Assembly: GCA_947175805.1 (NCBI GenBank)
Contig: CAMWOF010000134.1
Span: 1-6,469 of the forward strand
Reading direction: 5' to 3'
Length of the DNA stretch: 6,469 bases
Source of the DNA: an uncultured Clostridiaceae bacterium
GTDB lineage: Bacteria > Bacillota > Clostridia > Lachnospirales > Lachnospiraceae
Shown piece by piece: positions 5,657-6,469 of the stretch (position 1 is the stretch's first letter; every line of letters starts with the position of its first letter). The position numbers and the translations under genes are program-made. A model generated the notes under the pieces. The model was not told the DNA's origin and searched no databases. It was given only the letters and a program-made list of their open reading frames with translations.

Positions 5657-5876
5657 CTTTTGGATATTCTGATTTGATATTGCTTGCACCTGTGATATAG
5701 TCCATAGATACATTGTAAAATTTAGCAAGAATCAGGAGATTATCAACAGGGATTCTTGTTTTTCCACTTTCATAATCTGCATATGTCCTTTGCCCTATGT
5801 GCAGCAGGTCGGCAACTTTTTGTTGGGTTAAAGAAGTATCTTCTCTAATTTCCCTTATTCGCTCATTATATTTCAT
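5652..5876 (-). CDS. XRE-family HTH transcriptional repressor
   Basis: A 74-aa single-domain DNA-binding protein of the Cro/C1 (HTH_3) type. The helix-turn-helix is clear: TQQKVADLLHIGQRTYADYE (17-36), with the recognition helix about 28-36, followed by ESGKTRIPVDNLLILAKFYNVSMDYITG (36-63), the standard end of the domain. There is no sensor or peptidase domain; the tail (64-74) is short. The start ATG at 5876 has GAGGTG eight bases upstream. It faces a plus-strand mini-operon whose promoter holds a palindrome (5930-5946), so it probably represses that operon and perhaps itself, as in phage- or mobile-element-type switches. Its own promoter is not clear: TATACT at 5902-5897 would give an almost leaderless transcript. 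The stop codon sits within the terminator stem. The target is inference. Confidence 0.92.
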   Translation of the reverse strand: MKYNERIREIREDTSLTQQKVADLLHIGQRTYADYESGKTRIPVDNLLILAKFYNVSMDYITGASNIKSEYPKA

Positions 5877-5921
5877 AGTCTATACACCTCTGGAATAGTA
5901 TAAGTGATTAGGATATAAGCA

Positions 5922-5950
5922 TTGACAAATAGAGTTATAAACTCTAAAAT
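5922..5950 (+). promoter_or_regulatory. Promoter with nested operator palindrome
   Basis: TTGACA (5922-5927), 17 bases, TAAAAT (5945-5950). Between the boxes, reaching into the -10, is the palindrome TAGAGTT-ATA-AACTCTA (5930-5946), with perfect 7-bp arms around 3 bases. Binding there would block RNA polymerase. The divergent XRE protein is the obvious candidate ligand. Predicted start about 5957, which leaves a leader of about 35 bases. Confidence 0.8.
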
Positions 5951-5991
5951 GTAATAAGAACATTCACAAATACAAAAGGAGAACAAAGCAT

Positions 5992-6171
5992 ATGGAGTAC
6001 ATGGGAACAAAAGAAGCGGCTAAAAAATGGGGTTATGCACAAGGCACTATTTCAAAGTGGTGTAGAGAGGGTAAAATTCGTCTTGTAGTGAAACCAGAGA
6101 AAAAAGGTGGTCAGTGGCAGATTCCTGTTAATGCAGAATGTCCTAACAAAGAGAAAAGGAAGGAAGTATAA
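5992..6171 (+). CDS. Small helix-turn-helix (excisionase/MerR-like) protein
   Basis: A 59-aa protein: MEYMGTKEAAKKWGYAQGTI at the start, then SKWCREGKIR, a basic stretch ending in GGQWQIPV (39-46), and a charged tail. This is the winged-helix pattern of the excisionase/MerR-like family: an N-terminal TKEAAKKWG helix, a W-C-R-E-G-K-I turn, and a wing ending in W-x-I-P. Such proteins bind DNA, as Xis-like directionality factors or small regulators. The start is supported by AAAGGAG at 5975-5981, ten bases upstream. It is the first gene after the XRE-controlled promoter, and its stop codon overlaps the next start (TAATG). Which role it has cannot be told; no integrase is visible. Confidence 0.85.
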   Translation: MEYMGTKEAAKKWGYAQGTISKWCREGKIRLVVKPEKKGGQWQIPVNAECPNKEKRKEV

Positions 6172-6469
6172 TGAAGAGAAAAAAATGGGTTTTATATTAT
6201 GCGATTGTTTTTGTAGTGATTATATGTGGATTTTTTATTGGCTCGGAAGAAAAAGTAGAAAATCATGGATATCAATATTATTATGGAGAAAGGAAGGCAT
6301 ATCCGAGTTTATTTGATGGAGGAACAGTATATTTAAGAGATTCTGAAGAAATAGGGGATTTGACTAAAACAAAGATTGTTAGTTGGTATATTATCCCATT
6401 AAAAATATCTCATAAGTACTTTGCTGGAATTTTAGAATTAGATTATGATATTATAAAAAAAGCTATACC
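6171..6469 (+). CDS. Membrane-anchored protein of unknown function, 5' part only
   Basis: ATG at 6171 shares its A with the stop codon of the preceding gene (TAATG), and a purine-rich site (AAAGGAAGG) lies at the end of that gene, so translation is probably coupled. 99 codons are open to the window edge. Residues 1-5 (MKRKK) are basic and 6-23 (WVLYYAIVFVVIICGFFI) are strongly hydrophobic, giving a signal anchor or signal peptide; the rest (GSEEKVENHGYQYYYGERKA and beyond) would lie outside the membrane. The remainder is rich in Tyr, Ile and Asp with no motif I recognise. Codon use is AT-rich compared with the teichoic-acid genes. Function unknown; it is probably the effector or cargo of the XRE-controlled unit. 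Confidence 0.75.
   Translation, partial: MKRKKWVLYYAIVFVVIICGFFIGSEEKVENHGYQYYYGERKAYPSLFDGGTVYLRDSEEIGDLTKTKIVSWYIIPLKISHKYFAGILELDYDIIKKAI

Noticed and set aside
6107..6316. 69-codon plus-strand frame at the end of the window
   Set aside because: It runs out of frame across the HTH gene and the membrane-protein gene, which have proper start signals and a TAATG junction.

Overview
The window looks like a piece of a low-to-moderate G+C Firmicutes chromosome, most likely a gut-type Lachnospiraceae or related Clostridia. The reasons are strong AAGGAGG-type ribosome binding sites, consensus sigma-A promoters (TTGACA-N17-TATAxT), a teichoic-acid-type polymer gene cluster, and a Lys/Ala/Pro-rich protein with a DUF6465-like C-terminal domain, a type I associate with that family. 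The assignment is inference; no rRNA or other taxonomic marker is present.

Left part (1-4580), all genes on the minus strand. Read in the direction of transcription there is a glycerophosphotransferase-family protein (4579-3425) with its own promoter. Next comes an operon of three genes: an IspD/TarI-family cytidylyltransferase (3227-2457), a second CDP-glycerol glycerophosphotransferase-family protein (2473-1208) and TagD glycerol-3-phosphate cytidylyltransferase (1185-784). The operon has a near-consensus promoter at 3344-3316, directly preceded by three 23-bp tandem repeats. TagD makes CDP-glycerol and the TarI-like enzyme probably makes CDP-ribitol (or another CDP-activated product). The two transferases would move polyol-phosphate units onto a wall or membrane glycopolymer. 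After tagD come a strong hairpin, an imperfect tandem repeat, and a new extended -10 promoter with a dyad at its start point. This promoter drives a long (about 245 nt) leader and a secreted protein with an FN3-like region that runs off the left edge.

Middle (4680-5340): a DUF6465-like protein with a histone-H1-like basic repeat region, transcribed on the minus strand. It has a recognisable promoter, a leader with competing hairpins, and a well-formed intrinsic terminator that separates it from the teichoic-acid genes.

Right part (about 5290-6469) is clearly more AT-rich. It has an approximately 270-bp gene-free stretch, then a divergent regulatory pair: a minus-strand XRE-family repressor (5876-5652) with a strong terminator, facing a plus-strand mini-operon. 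The mini-operon encodes a 59-aa helix-turn-helix/excisionase-like protein and, overlapping by one base (TAATG), a membrane-anchored protein of unknown function cut by the window end. A perfect 7-3-7 palindrome lies between the -35 and -10 of the plus-strand promoter and is the likely repressor operator. This layout resembles the control region of a small accessory or mobile locus, but no integrase or attachment site is visible.

I found no RNA genes, CRISPR array or insertion sequence. No wholly new system is demonstrable from this window; the most interesting items are regulatory (the 23-bp repeats, the XRE operator, the two structured leaders) and the pairing of TarI with TagD.
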